Part shown: in pieces, positions 55,700 through 64,000 of the stretch
Layout of the letters: the number at the start of each line of letters is the position of its first letter
Position numbering within the stretch: position 1 is the stretch's first letter
Assembly: GCF_019711595.1 (NCBI RefSeq)
Contig: NZ_JAIGNR010000004.1
Location: 62,001 to 126,000, forward strand
Source: Qipengyuania sphaerica
GTDB lineage: Bacteria; Pseudomonadota; Alphaproteobacteria; Sphingomonadales; Sphingomonadaceae
Length of the DNA: 64,000 nucleotides
Reading direction: 5' to 3'
Notes under the pieces: generated by a model
Seen by the model: the letters and a program-made list of their open reading frames with translations, nothing else
Told to the model about the DNA's origin: nothing
The model's database searches: none
Position numbers and translations under genes: made by a program

Positions 55700-56176
55700 T
55701 TATCCTTGGGCGGACGCAGTTCTGGCAGGCCGAAATACCGGCAGGCGAAAATCGTCAGAGATTGGTTCGAAATCGAGCGTGACCGGCAGATCGAGTGTGA
55801 GCTCGTCATGCGCGCAATCGATCAGCCGCGTGGCCATTCGTACACCCTCCTCCAGTTCCACTACTGCGGCGATGAAGGGAATCTCGGCGGCGAATGCGGG
55901 ATGCAGCGCCTGATGGGTGACCGTCCAGGAAAACAGCGTACCTTTACCGCTGCTGCGCTCCCACGACCATTCGGGTGAGCCGCAGCGGGCGCACATGTAG
56001 CGCGGCAGATGCCGAAAGCTGCCGCATCCCTCGCACTGCTGAAAGTAGAGGTTGCCGTCCTGACACCGGTTCCAGAAATCCTGTTCTACCGGATCCTGCG
56101 GGCGAGGCAGTGGCTTTGGTGGAGCAGCCTGCGCCGAGGCGCGCATTTTGGGTGGAAGATCCTTCTCGTCGCTCAC
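55700..56176 (-). CDS. Zn-ribbon/OB-fold protein (DUF35)
   Basis: Encodes 158 residues. A rubredoxin-like zinc ribbon ([19 protein letters not shown]) precedes an OB fold ([35 protein letters not shown]). DUF35 proteins pair with thiolase-like enzymes; the adjacent thiolase-like gene overlaps it by four bases (GTGA). Known pairs include the Ltp2-ChsH2 aldolase and thiolase complexes. Confidence 0.93.
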   Translation of the reverse strand: MSDEKDLPPKMRASAQAAPPKPLPRPQDPVEQDFWNRCQDGNLYFQQCEGCGSFRHLPRYMCARCGSPEWSWERSSGKGTLFSWTVTHQALHPAFAAEIPFIAAVVELEEGVRMATRLIDCAHDELTLDLPVTLDFEPISDDFRLPVFRPARTASAQG

Positions 56177-57345
56177 GCGAACCTCCTCAAAATCGCGATA
56201 CTGCCATCACCAAGGTCGCCCCAGCCGGTGACCAAGCCGGTCTGAGCGCCCTCAACCTGCCGCTCTCCGCAATCGTGGCGCAACTGGCGCACTGCCTCCA
56301 CGATATGGTTTAGGCCCCAAACATGGGCTTCGCTCAGTAGGCCACCATGGGTGTTGACGGGATAGCGCCCGCCCAGCTCGATCTGTCCATTGGCGACGAA
56401 GTCTGCCTGACCGCCAGGTTCGCAATAGCCCATTGCTTCCAGCTGCAGCAGGACGATATAGGTAAAGCAGTCGTATATCTGCAGGAAATCCATGTCTTCG
56501 CGGTGGACCCCAGCCATTTCGAATGCGCGTGGCGCGGCATAGCTCAGGCCAATCTTGAAGGGATCGGGACGCGAAGGGATGTCATCGGCAGGATACGGAT
56601 GTCCTTCCGCCGCGCCAGCAATGCTCACCGGGACATGCGGCATGTCCCTGGCACGGTCCATCCGCGAGACCACGACCGCGCAGGCTCCGTCGGTTTCAAG
56701 ACAGCAATCGTAAAGGCGAAATGGTTCGGATATCCAGCGCGCGGAATGGTAGGTTTCAGCATCCAGTTCCCGGCCATAAGTGAAGGCCTGCGGATTCAGC
56801 TGTGCGTGGCGACGGCAAGCCAATGCGACAGCCGCCATCGCCTCCAGGCCAATTTCGTAGATCTTCGAATGCCGCGTAGCGAGCCAGGCATACATCTGCA
56901 CCGGCAGGAACACGCCATAGGGGATGTAATAACCCTGGATCGTGTTCGTCAGCGTGTTCATGTTCATCGGCCGCGTCGGGGGTGCGCCGGGCTTGGGTCG
57001 CAGGGCAGAATAACCGTTCCAGCCGAGCGTCACCAGAACGTGATCGCACAATCCACTGGCGATGGCCATCGCGGCGTTCTGGAGGGCCGTGGTCGGGCTC
57101 GCACCGCCCATATGGACTGTCGAGGCATAGCGCAGAACATCAATGCCGAGGTTAGCCGCCATCTCTTCCGATGTGGTGTAGATCGGAGGGGGAACCATGC
57201 CATCGATATCCGACGGCTTCAGTCCCGCATCCGCAATTGCATTGCGCGATGCCTCCAGCATCATATCGACTGCGGTTTTTTCGGTGCCTTTCACGAAGGC
57301 GGTTTCGCCCACGCCGGTGATAGCCGATTTGTCGCTGAAGCTCAT
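56173..57345 (-). CDS. Thiolase-like protein (SCPx/lipid-transfer type), possible retro-aldolase
   Basis: Encodes 390 residues of the thiolase fold. The usual N-terminal nucleophilic Cys position reads [18 protein letters not shown] and has no Cys, unlike true thiolases, while [15 protein letters not shown] and [14 protein letters not shown] remain. Together with the overlapping DUF35 gene this resembles Ltp2-type aldolases that cleave beta-hydroxyacyl-CoA side chains into a ketone and acyl-CoA. The aldolase function is inference. ATG 57345 overlaps a broken small ORF (ATGA). Confidence 0.85.
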   Translation of the reverse strand: MSFSDKSAITGVGETAFVKGTEKTAVDMMLEASRNAIADAGLKPSDIDGMVPPPIYTTSEEMAANLGIDVLRYASTVHMGGASPTTALQNAAMAIASGLCDHVLVTLGWNGYSALRPKPGAPPTRPMNMNTLTNTIQGYYIPYGVFLPVQMYAWLATRHSKIYEIGLEAMAAVALACRRHAQLNPQAFTYGRELDAETYHSARWISEPFRLYDCCLETDGACAVVVSRMDRARDMPHVPVSIAGAAEGHPYPADDIPSRPDPFKIGLSYAAPRAFEMAGVHREDMDFLQIYDCFTYIVLLQLEAMGYCEPGGQADFVANGQIELGGRYPVNTHGGLLSEAHVWGLNHIVEAVRQLRHDCGERQVEGAQTGLVTGWGDLGDGSIAILRRFA

Positions 57346-57448
57346 GCCTGCCTCACCGCCTGGTAATCGCGTTCGAGCTGTTCAGACAGAGCGCGCACCC
57401 TGTGATAGGTTTCCGGCGGCGCAATTCATGTCCTCTGGCGTTAGCCAT
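57342..57448 (-). pseudogene. Small ORF of about 35 codons with a single-base frameshift
   Basis: ATG 57448 has a good GAAGGAGG RBS. The frame starts MANARGHELRR, but then runs to an early stop at 57353. Adding one base in the CCG-GAA region gives ...[18 protein letters not shown] and a TGA at 57342 overlapping the thiolase-like start (ATGA). The restored protein has 35 residues and is charged and helical. Either a true frameshift or a sequencing error. Confidence 0.5.
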
Positions 57449-57466
57449 AACGTTGCCTCCTTCGCT

Positions 57467-58609
57467 TCACCTGTAGGTACCGGCAGAAGCCAACGCCTTC
57501 TCGGCTCCGTCGACCAGGTCGCGCATCACTTCGGCGGCCGGCCGGATCGAATCAATCAAACCGATGCCCTGGCCGGCAAAGCCGGGGATGACATCCTTGC
57601 GCTCTGCCTTGATCCCGGAGGCCATGACCGGACCGGAGATCATCGACTGATAAGGCATGGGCAGAGGTTCCTTGCCGGCCATCACCCAGGCATCGGCCCA
57701 TTTATTGCGGATCATGCGCGCCGGCTTGCCGGTGAGCGAGCGGCTCACGACGGTATCGGCATCGCCGCTTTCAGTGATCGCCTCTTTCTGGAAGCGCTCG
57801 ATTCCCGCTTCCTCGGTAGCGAGGAATGCCGTGCCGACCCATGCACCCTCTGCTCCCAGCATCATCGCAGCAGCAACACCCCGGCCATCCGAGATGCCGC
57901 CAGCCCCAAGAACCGGAACACGGTCGCCAACGGCATCGACCACTTGAGGGATCAATGAAATCGTTCCGATCGGCGAGTTGTGACCGCCGCCGTCGTGACC
58001 TTGCGCGACGATTATGTCGATGCCCGATCCGACGACCTGTTCGGCGTGCTTGACCTTGCCGATCACCGCCATGACCTTGGTCCCATTGGCGTGGAGCCGA
58101 TCCATCCAGGGCTCGGGATTACCGAGGCCGGCAGCATAGACTGGCACCTTTTCCTCAATCACCACTTCCATTTGCGCTTCGAAGAATTCCTTCGAAAACA
58201 ATTGCGGGCCGCCCTTGCCCATCTCGGGCGCGCCCGCCGCCCGCATGGCTGCGGCGGCATCGACCTGCGGAAGTCCTTCACGATCCATGAAGTCACGCGT
58301 AAACTGCTGATATTCGCCCATCAGATCCATGGGGTTTTGGGGTGCAGAACCGCTTTGAGGGGCAGTACCGCGTCTGACCGAGGCGGGAAGGAGCGTATCC
58401 ACGCCGAATGGTTTGTCGGTCAATTCCCGTGTCTGGCGAATCCAGTCGCGCAACTGATCGGGAGAACATGCGGCAGCGCCCAAAACCCCGAGCCCTCCGG
58501 CGTTCGACACTGCGGCCGCCAGTGCCGGCACACTCGCCCCGCCCATTCCGGCAAGAAGGATCGGGTAACGGATACCCAACATTTCGCAAATTCGGCTGTT
58601 CAACGCCAT
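57467..58609 (-). CDS. Nitronate monooxygenase family protein
   Basis: Encodes 380 residues. The FMN-binding barrel of the 2-nitropropane dioxygenase family: YPILLAGMGGASVPALAAAVSNAGGLGVLG, QGHDGGGHN and GAGGISDGRGVAAAMMLGAEG. Members include nitronate oxidases and enoyl-CoA reductases or IpdC-like enzymes of steroid breakdown. ATG 58609 has GAGAGG seven bases upstream. It is the first gene of the minus-strand catabolic run. Confidence 0.9.
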   Translation of the reverse strand: MALNSRICEMLGIRYPILLAGMGGASVPALAAAVSNAGGLGVLGAAACSPDQLRDWIRQTRELTDKPFGVDTLLPASVRRGTAPQSGSAPQNPMDLMGEYQQFTRDFMDREGLPQVDAAAAMRAAGAPEMGKGGPQLFSKEFFEAQMEVVIEEKVPVYAAGLGNPEPWMDRLHANGTKVMAVIGKVKHAEQVVGSGIDIIVAQGHDGGGHNSPIGTISLIPQVVDAVGDRVPVLGAGGISDGRGVAAAMMLGAEGAWVGTAFLATEEAGIERFQKEAITESGDADTVVSRSLTGKPARMIRNKWADAWVMAGKEPLPMPYQSMISGPVMASGIKAERKDVIPGFAGQGIGLIDSIRPAAEVMRDLVDGAEKALASAGTYR

Positions 58610-58662
58610 TGTTTTTCCTCTCCAACCTGTGCCGCCAGGCACTCTCGAAACCATCTGAAATT

Positions 58663-59391
58663 CTAAAGCTGCCCCCACCTCACCCGCTGCGAAACCAGCT
58701 CGGGACTGCGCTCCGAAAGATACTCGGCAGAGCCTGCTACCAACTGGCCCATCGCCCGGCGTGCCGCGGTGCTGTCCCCAGTTCGCACCGCCTCGAGGAC
58801 CCGACCCAGAAATTTTATCTGCAACGCCCGTTCCTGCGCCGAATAGCCTAGCGAATGGGAAAACTCGCGCGTCAGCAGATGCATCGCAGACGTCAGGAGA
58901 CCGAAAAGCGGATTGCCGCTCGCCCAACCCAACAGGTCGTGAAACCTGCGATTGAGTTCCTCGAACTGGTCAGAGGCTTCATGCCGCCTCAGATCCGCCA
59001 GGCACCCGGCCAGCGCACTGAGATCGGCGGTCGTTGCACGCTGCGCCGCATAAGCCGCCACATCGGGAGCAATTGCTTCGCGCAGCTCAAGCAAGCCGCG
59101 CAAATCGGCTTCCATGAAATGCAGGATCAGCGATAGGCTACTGGCGAAATCGCCGGTCTGCGGCCGGGCGACGACAGGACCTCCACCACGCCCTAGCTGG
59201 AGATGGATGACTCCTTGCAACTCCAGGAACCGCAAGGCTTCTCGCAAGGTCGCGCGCGCAACCTCGTAGCGCGCCAGCATTTCATCTTCGCGCGGAAGCC
59301 TGTCACCCGGATTATGAGAGCCTGCCTCGATGTCCCGCACAATGCTCTGCGCAAGAGAAAGGGCACGCTTGGCCTTCTTTACCATTGGCAT
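58663..59391 (-). CDS. FadR/GntR family transcriptional regulator
   Basis: Encodes about 242 residues. The winged HTH (LPREDEMLARYEVARATLREALRFLELQGVIHLQLG) is followed by an all-helical FCD effector domain (LLELREAIAPDVAAYAA... LNRRFHDLLG). It is divergent from CYP153 and upstream of the minus-strand catabolic run, so it is the likely regulator of both. The effector is probably an acyl-CoA or acid (inference). Start ATG 59391 is a choice; 59385 and 59415 are possible. Confidence 0.88.
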   Translation of the reverse strand: MPMVKKAKRALSLAQSIVRDIEAGSHNPGDRLPREDEMLARYEVARATLREALRFLELQGVIHLQLGRGGGPVVARPQTGDFASSLSLILHFMEADLRGLLELREAIAPDVAAYAAQRATTADLSALAGCLADLRRHEASDQFEELNRRFHDLLGWASGNPLFGLLTSAMHLLTREFSHSLGYSAQERALQIKFLGRVLEAVRTGDSTAARRAMGQLVAGSAEYLSERSPELVSQRVRWGQL

Positions 59392-59433
59392 CTGCCATTC
59401 ATCTGCACACCTCAACCTACTCGTCTAAACAGT

Positions 59434-59444
59434 ATAATCATTAT
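59434..59444. promoter_or_regulatory. Palindrome in the GntR-CYP153 intergenic region
   Basis: ATAATCATTAT is a perfect 11-base palindrome, overlapping TATAAT (59433-59438), a possible -10 box. It lies 43 bases upstream of the GntR start and 152 before CYP153, where an operator is expected. TCGTCT and AGACGA half-sites also flank the stretch (near 59421 and 59472). Confidence 0.4.
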
Positions 59445-59595
59445 GCCTGCCGATCGCTCGTCCATTACACTATGAGACGACTCTAGCGGAGGCAAGATGC
59501 AAAAAGAGTGTACGGTTTATTGACCGCCTGAAATGCTTGCCTTATGCATCGCCACGGGCCGATCGAGCCTGAATCGTGAATGAGGATCGCCGCTT

Positions 59596-60858
59596 ATGAA
59601 CATCCAGACCGCAGCACCAGATGTCGCGGCCGAGATCGCGTCAATTCCGATTGAGGAAATCGACGTGGCCCGGCCAAGTCTTTTCCAGAACGATACGATC
59701 GGGCTGTTTTTCGACAGACTTCGCGCCGAAGAACCGGTCCATTACTGCCGCGAGAGTTATGTCGGTCCTTACTGGTCTATCACCAAGTTCGACGACATCA
59801 TGGCGGTGGACACCAATCATAAAGTCTTTTCATCGGAAGCGAAGCTTGGCGGGATTGCGATCCAGGACATGCACTCGGTCGAGGGCGCGCTGGAACTGGA
59901 AATGTTCATAGCGATGGATCCGCCCAAGCACGATCAGCAGCGCAAGGCGGTGACCCCGGCTGTGGCTCCGTCCAATCTCCAGCTGCTCGAACCGGTCATC
60001 CGCAAACGCGCAGGAGAGATTCTCGACGAACTCCCGGTTGGCGAAGATTTCGATTGGGTGGACAAAGTTGCGATCGAACTGACGACGATGACGCTGGCGA
60101 CACTGTTCGACTTTCCCTGGGAGGAACGGCGCAAGCTCACACGCTGGTCCGATGTCGCAACTGCGGCGCCTGAAACCGGAATCGTCGAATCCTACGAGGC
60201 GCGACGCGAAGAACTCATCGGTTGCGCAATGTATTTCAAGGCATTGTGGGATGAACGAATAAACCAAGAACCGAAGAATGACCTCATCTCGATGATGGCT
60301 CATTCTCCCGCGACGCGCGACATGCCGTTCCTGGAGTTTCTCGGCAATCTGATGCTGCTGATCGTTGGCGGAAACGACACGACCCGCAATTCCATCAGCG
60401 GCGGAGTGCTCGCCCTGAACCAAAACCCGGACGAGTATGCGAAACTCAACGAGGATCCTTCACTCATTGGCAAGATGGTTCCGGAGATCATCCGTTGGCA
60501 GACCCCCCTCACCCACATGCGCCGCACCGCGCTGGAGGATTGGGAGATCGGCGGCAAACAAATCAAGAAGGGCGACAAGGTCGTGATGTGGTATCTCTCG
60601 GGCAATCGCGACGAGAGCGCCATCGAGCATGCGGACCGGTTCATCATCGACCGCAAGAATCCGCGACATCACCTTTCGTTCGGCTATGGCATTCACCGCT
60701 GCATGGGAAACCGGCTGGCGGAGCTGCAGCTGCGGATTATCTGGGAGGAAATCCACAAGCGCTTCTCCCGTGTCGAAGTCACCGGTCAACCGGAGCGCCT
60801 TTTTTCAAACCTCGTGCGCGGGATCACACGGATGCCGGTGCGTCTGCACGCTCGCTGA
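59596..60858 (+). CDS. Cytochrome P450, CYP153 family
   Basis: Encodes 420 residues. The heme-binding loop HLSFGYGIHRCMGNRLAELQ holds the Cys ligand; the I-helix GGNDTTRN and the ExxR-like motif EIIRWQTP are present. CYP153 enzymes hydroxylate terminal methyl groups of alkanes, cycloalkanes or limonene. The partner ferredoxin follows 28 bases later; no ferredoxin reductase gene is in the window. No strong RBS is seen before ATG 59596. Confidence 0.94.
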   Translation: MNIQTAAPDVAAEIASIPIEEIDVARPSLFQNDTIGLFFDRLRAEEPVHYCRESYVGPYWSITKFDDIMAVDTNHKVFSSEAKLGGIAIQDMHSVEGALELEMFIAMDPPKHDQQRKAVTPAVAPSNLQLLEPVIRKRAGEILDELPVGEDFDWVDKVAIELTTMTLATLFDFPWEERRKLTRWSDVATAAPETGIVESYEARREELIGCAMYFKALWDERINQEPKNDLISMMAHSPATRDMPFLEFLGNLMLLIVGGNDTTRNSISGGVLALNQNPDEYAKLNEDPSLIGKMVPEIIRWQTPLTHMRRTALEDWEIGGKQIKKGDKVVMWYLSGNRDESAIEHADRFIIDRKNPRHHLSFGYGIHRCMGNRLAELQLRIIWEEIHKRFSRVEVTGQPERLFSNLVRGITRMPVRLHAR

Positions 60859-60886
60859 CCAGCCAGATCGAAATGCGGAGAACAAG

Positions 60887-61213
60887 ATGATCAATGTTAC
60901 GTTCGTGTCGAGCGACGGAGAGCGACGGCAGGTCCAGATCGAAGAAGGCGAGACAGCCAGGGAAGCGGCACTGTATAACGACGTGCCAGGTATCGATGGC
61001 GATTGTGGAGGAGTGTGTGCTTGTGCGACCTGCCATGTCCAGGTCGATCCCGAATGGATCGACAAGGTGGGCCGGCTGATGAGCGATGGAATGGAGGCCG
61101 ATCTTTTGCAATTCGCAGAAGGCACCACCGAATATAGCCGACTTGCCTGCCAGATCCCGATGAAGCCAATGCTGGATGGATTGGTTTTGCATGTACCCGA
61201 ACAACAGTACTGA
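60887..61213 (+). CDS. [2Fe-2S] ferredoxin
   Basis: Encodes 108 residues. The cluster ligands are in DCGGVCACATCHV plus a later Cys (LACQIPM), as in adrenodoxin-type ferredoxins that feed bacterial P450s. GGAG lies just before ATG 60887. It is the electron donor for the adjacent CYP153. Confidence 0.95.
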   Translation: MINVTFVSSDGERRQVQIEEGETAREAALYNDVPGIDGDCGGVCACATCHVQVDPEWIDKVGRLMSDGMEADLLQFAEGTTEYSRLACQIPMKPMLDGLVLHVPEQQY

Positions 61214-61274
61214 CGCGGAACTCTCCGTCTCTGATTTTTTGATTTCAATCTGACATTCCTCAACTTTCGGGAAA

Positions 61275-62492
61275 ATGCCGATGGCCACTCAACGACAATC
61301 CGAAGTACTCAGCGACGACGAGGCTTTCCGGGAAGAGGTGCAGGCATTCCTGCGCGACAATTTCCCTGAAGAACTGAAGAACAAGGGCAATCTGCTCGCC
61401 GGGGTGGATGGGCCGACCGATGAATCGACCACCCAAGAGGCCTGGCGCAAGGCAGTGGGCAAGCGTGGCTGGGGCACGCCGACCTGGCCGAAAGAGTACG
61501 GCGGCGGCGGCCTGACCAAGGCGCAGGCCAAGATCATTGACCAGGAATTCGCCAAGGCCGGTGCCTATAACCCGATCGGCGGCATGGGTGTGATGATGTT
61601 CGGCCCGACGCTGCTAGAATACGGCAGCGAAGAGCAGAAGCGCGAGCATATCCCCCCGATCACCCGCGGCGAGATCCGCTGGTGCCAGGGCTATTCGGAA
61701 CCCAATGCAGGGTCCGACCTCGCGAACCTGCAGACCTTCGCCGAAGACAAGGGCGACCACTATGTCGTCAATGGCCAGAAGACCTGGACCAGCGGTGGCC
61801 AGTGGGCCGACAAGTGCTTCGCCATCGTGCGCACCGACAAGAGCGACAAGCACAAAGGCATCAGCTTCATGTTGATCGACATGGATGCGCCCGGCGTGGA
61901 AGTCCGCCCGATCACGATGATTTCGGGCACCAGCCCGTTCTGCGAAACCTTCTTCACCGATGTGAAGGTGCCCAAGGCCAACCTCGTTGGCGAGGAAGGC
62001 CAGGGCTGGACCATCGGCAAGCGCCTGCTCCAGCACGAGCGCACCAACATTGCCGGCGGCGGCAGGCTGGCGAGCATGATGGGCGGGAGCCTGGGCGATC
62101 TCGCCAGGAAGCATTGCGAGACCGATGCGAATGGCGAACTGGCCGACAAGGTCCTGCGCGACAAGGTCGCCGACTTCGAAATCCGCTGGTCCAGCTTCCT
62201 GCTGACCGCACGGCGCGCTGTAGAGGAAAGCAAAGCGCAAGGCGGTGTGTCCGAAATCAGCTCGGTACTCAAGAAGCTCGGCACCAAGCTGAGCCAGGAA
62301 CGCTCCGAACTGCTGATCGAGATCCGCGGCCTGCAAGGGCTCGGCTGGGAAGGCGACAGCTTCTCCGACAGCGAGATCGAAGCGGTGCGCGCATGGCTCT
62401 TCGGCAAGGCCGCGACAATTTATGGCGGCTCGACCGAAATCCAGAACAACATCATTTCCAAGCGTGTCCTCGGCATGCTGGACCACCAGTAA
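61275..62492 (+). CDS. Acyl-CoA dehydrogenase, larger subunit of a second pair
   Basis: Encodes 405 residues. CQGYSEPNAGSDLANLQTF, QKTWTSGGQWADKCFAIVRT and IYGGSTEIQNNIISKRVLG are of the same class as the larger dehydrogenase at 54443-55693. It precedes another dehydrogenase with the usual RBS. Possible starts at ATG 61275 and 61281. The GC content is higher than that of the P450 block. Confidence 0.92.
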   Translation: MPMATQRQSEVLSDDEAFREEVQAFLRDNFPEELKNKGNLLAGVDGPTDESTTQEAWRKAVGKRGWGTPTWPKEYGGGGLTKAQAKIIDQEFAKAGAYNPIGGMGVMMFGPTLLEYGSEEQKREHIPPITRGEIRWCQGYSEPNAGSDLANLQTFAEDKGDHYVVNGQKTWTSGGQWADKCFAIVRTDKSDKHKGISFMLIDMDAPGVEVRPITMISGTSPFCETFFTDVKVPKANLVGEEGQGWTIGKRLLQHERTNIAGGGRLASMMGGSLGDLARKHCETDANGELADKVLRDKVADFEIRWSSFLLTARRAVEESKAQGGVSEISSVLKKLGTKLSQERSELLIEIRGLQGLGWEGDSFSDSEIEAVRAWLFGKAATIYGGSTEIQNNIISKRVLGMLDHQ

Positions 62493-62511
62493 GAGAGGGG
62501 AGGACTTCGAC

Positions 62512-63582
62512 ATGGCAGTTCTCAACGAAGAACAGGAAATGCTGCGCGACATGGCGCGCGACTGGGCGACCAACGAAAGCCCGGTGACCGAATTCCGCAA
62601 GGTCCGTGCCAGCGGCGAAGACCACGCCTATGACAAGAGCGCCTATGCTACGATGGCGGAGATGGGCTGGGCCGGGGTCATCATCCCGGAAGACCACGGC
62701 GGTTCGGACTTCGGCTTCATGTCGGCTGGACTCGTGGTCGAGGAACTCGGCAAGACGCTGACCGCCAGCCCGCTGGTCGCCACGACCATCGCCGCGAGCG
62801 CGATCGTGCTCGGCGGTAGCGAGGAGCAGAAAGCGAAATGGCTGCCCAGGCTCGCCAGCGGCGAGATGGTGGCGACACTCGCGGTCGACGAAGGCGCTCA
62901 TCACGATCCTTCGGCCATCGAAACGAGCGTTTCGGGCAGCAAGCTGACCGGCAAGAAGGCCTTCGTGCACGAAGCACATGGCGCCGACCTGTTCGTGGTA
63001 GCAGCGACGGATGGGCTCTATCTCGTCGAGAAGGGCGCCGGCGTTTCGCTCACCACCCGCAAGCTGACCGACCAGCGCAGCCATGCCGACGTGATTTTCG
63101 AGGGTGCGGCGGCGGATAAGCTCGAAGGCGGCGGCGACAGCCTGCTCGACGACGTGCTCGACAGGGCGCGCGTGCTGACCGCAGCCGAAATGCTCGGCAT
63201 GGCGCAGCAGGTGTTCGACACCACGCTCGACTATCTGAAGCAGCGCGTACAATTTAACCAGGTGCTCGCGACCTTCCAAGCGCTGCAGCACCGCATGGCC
63301 GACCTTTTCGCCGACCTCGCTCAGATGCGCAGCGCGGTCGAGGCGGGCCTCCAGGCGGTCGATGGCGGCTTCGGCGTCGCGCGCGCGGCGACCATCGCCA
63401 AGGCGGAAGCCAACCGCGTGCTGCACACCATCAGCAACCAGGGTATCCAGCTGCACGGCGGCATCGGGATGACCGACGAATACGACGTCGGCTTCTACCT
63501 GAAACGCGCCCGCGTGCTGGAGGCAAGCTTTGGATCGTCCGGTTGGATCAAGGATCGCTTCGCGAAACTGTCAGACTACTAG
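62512..63582 (+). CDS. Acyl-CoA dehydrogenase, smaller subunit of a second pair
   Basis: Encodes 356 residues. LHGGIGMTDEYDVGFYLKR keeps the Glu at the T-x-E-Y position, unlike the copy at 53352. FNQVLATFQALQHRMADLF is the FAD-binding helix. GGGGAGG lies before ATG 62512, 20 bases after the previous gene. The two probably form one alpha2beta2 enzyme. Confidence 0.92.
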   Translation: MAVLNEEQEMLRDMARDWATNESPVTEFRKVRASGEDHAYDKSAYATMAEMGWAGVIIPEDHGGSDFGFMSAGLVVEELGKTLTASPLVATTIAASAIVLGGSEEQKAKWLPRLASGEMVATLAVDEGAHHDPSAIETSVSGSKLTGKKAFVHEAHGADLFVVAATDGLYLVEKGAGVSLTTRKLTDQRSHADVIFEGAAADKLEGGGDSLLDDVLDRARVLTAAEMLGMAQQVFDTTLDYLKQRVQFNQVLATFQALQHRMADLFADLAQMRSAVEAGLQAVDGGFGVARAATIAKAEANRVLHTISNQGIQLHGGIGMTDEYDVGFYLKRARVLEASFGSSGWIKDRFAKLSDY

Positions 63583-63675
63583 CGACCAGAGCGGCAGTTT
63601 TCGTGCATGCCTTACGATAATATCGATGGCATACGGTCTGCCCTTGCAGGATGATCGATCATCTCGGCGCGATAT

Positions 63676-64000
63676 TCATCCAATTACCTCGCTTGCCGGG
63701 CCGTAACCTGCGTCCTCCGAAATGGTCAGGATACTCTTGCCGTCACGCTGCAAAACCTGCGGCATGACAGGCACGATCTTGCGCGCGTGCGCGCGATCTA
63801 CGCAGTCCGCAGCACTGCTGGCCTGGGACAGCAGTTCGAGATTGAGCCGCGTGGGGAAGATAATCGTGCGCTCGCCCGATCTCCCCAACTCCAGTGCGCC
63901 ATGGGGTGAAAGCCATTCAGCATCAACCATCTCGTAGCCGTCACAGGCGGCAATCTGGCGTGCCGGCGCGTGAGCGACATAGAACCATGTATCAAAGCGT
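63676..64000 (-). CDS. Nudix hydrolase, C-terminal part (partial)
   Basis: The frame enters from the right edge as RFDTWFYVAHAPARQIAACDGYEMVDAEWLSPH, which resembles the later part of Nudix hydrolases of the NUDT19/acyl-CoA diphosphatase kind, and ends at a stop at 63676. The Nudix box would lie beyond the window. An internal ATG at 63930 is not the likely start. It is transcribed toward the convergent dehydrogenase genes. Confidence 0.7.
   Translation of the reverse strand, partial: RFDTWFYVAHAPARQIAACDGYEMVDAEWLSPHGALELGRSGERTIIFPTRLNLELLSQASSAADCVDRAHARKIVPVMPQVLQRDGKSILTISEDAGYGPASEVIG

Overview
The window is GC-rich DNA from an alphaproteobacterium, most likely a member of the Sphingomonadales close to Erythrobacter. 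Pointers are a DivL-type kinase beside ahcY, a CYP153 P450, a complete methylmalonyl-CoA pathway, TTG/GTG starts and many 4-base GTGA/ATGA start-stop overlaps. No rRNA genes, CRISPR array or recognisable insertion sequence was seen. Two tRNAs (Arg-ACG, Gln-TTG) are present.

Layout. 1-4.8 kb: the 5' part of a DivL-like kinase with Tyr in place of the phospho-accepting His, ahcY behind a structured leader, a small exported protein and a Prx5 peroxiredoxin. 5-12.5 kb: a lipoprotein, an overlapping set (hemerythrin, phospholipase D, folE), a zincin, tRNA-Arg, a Nudix protein, two Flp pilins, an M48 lipoprotein peptidase and accA. 12.5-19.6 kb: xerD with two envelope proteins, divergent from aroK-aroB, then a peptide transporter and a CPBP protease. 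19.8-30.5 kb: the propionyl-CoA to succinyl-CoA route (pccB, mce, mutase, pccA) on the minus strand with small unknown genes between; a serine hydrolase gene sits there between two 33-bp direct repeats. 31-42 kb: tlyA, a mini-ORF/terminator unit before ilvE, a LysR gene divergent from pirin-azoR-DoxX, two transporters, an NAD synthetase with an N-terminal HTH and an upstream inverted repeat, and topoisomerase IB. 42-48 kb: yghU, argE, a symporter, tRNA-Gln, a thiolase-like protein and a cupredoxin-like lipoprotein.

48.2-63.6 kb is accessory-looking. It starts with a gene-poor, AT-richer stretch carrying a broken RND efflux remnant. A minus-strand run follows with coupled genes: nitronate monooxygenase-like protein, a frameshifted small ORF, thiolase-like protein, DUF35 protein, two acyl-CoA dehydrogenases, acyl-CoA synthetase, Baeyer-Villiger monooxygenase and alpha/beta hydrolase. 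A FadR-type GntR regulator lies between this run and the plus-strand CYP153, ferredoxin and a second acyl-CoA dehydrogenase pair.

My reading (inference) is a pathway for an alkyl-branched cyclic or terpenoid/steroid-like substrate: CYP153 oxidises a methyl group, the acid is activated to CoA and dehydrogenated, a thiolase-like/DUF35 pair splits the chain by retro-aldol cleavage, and the resulting ketone goes to the BVMO and hydrolase. Any propionyl-CoA released could enter the PccAB-Mce-Mcm route encoded at 20-30 kb. The window ends in a partial Nudix gene.
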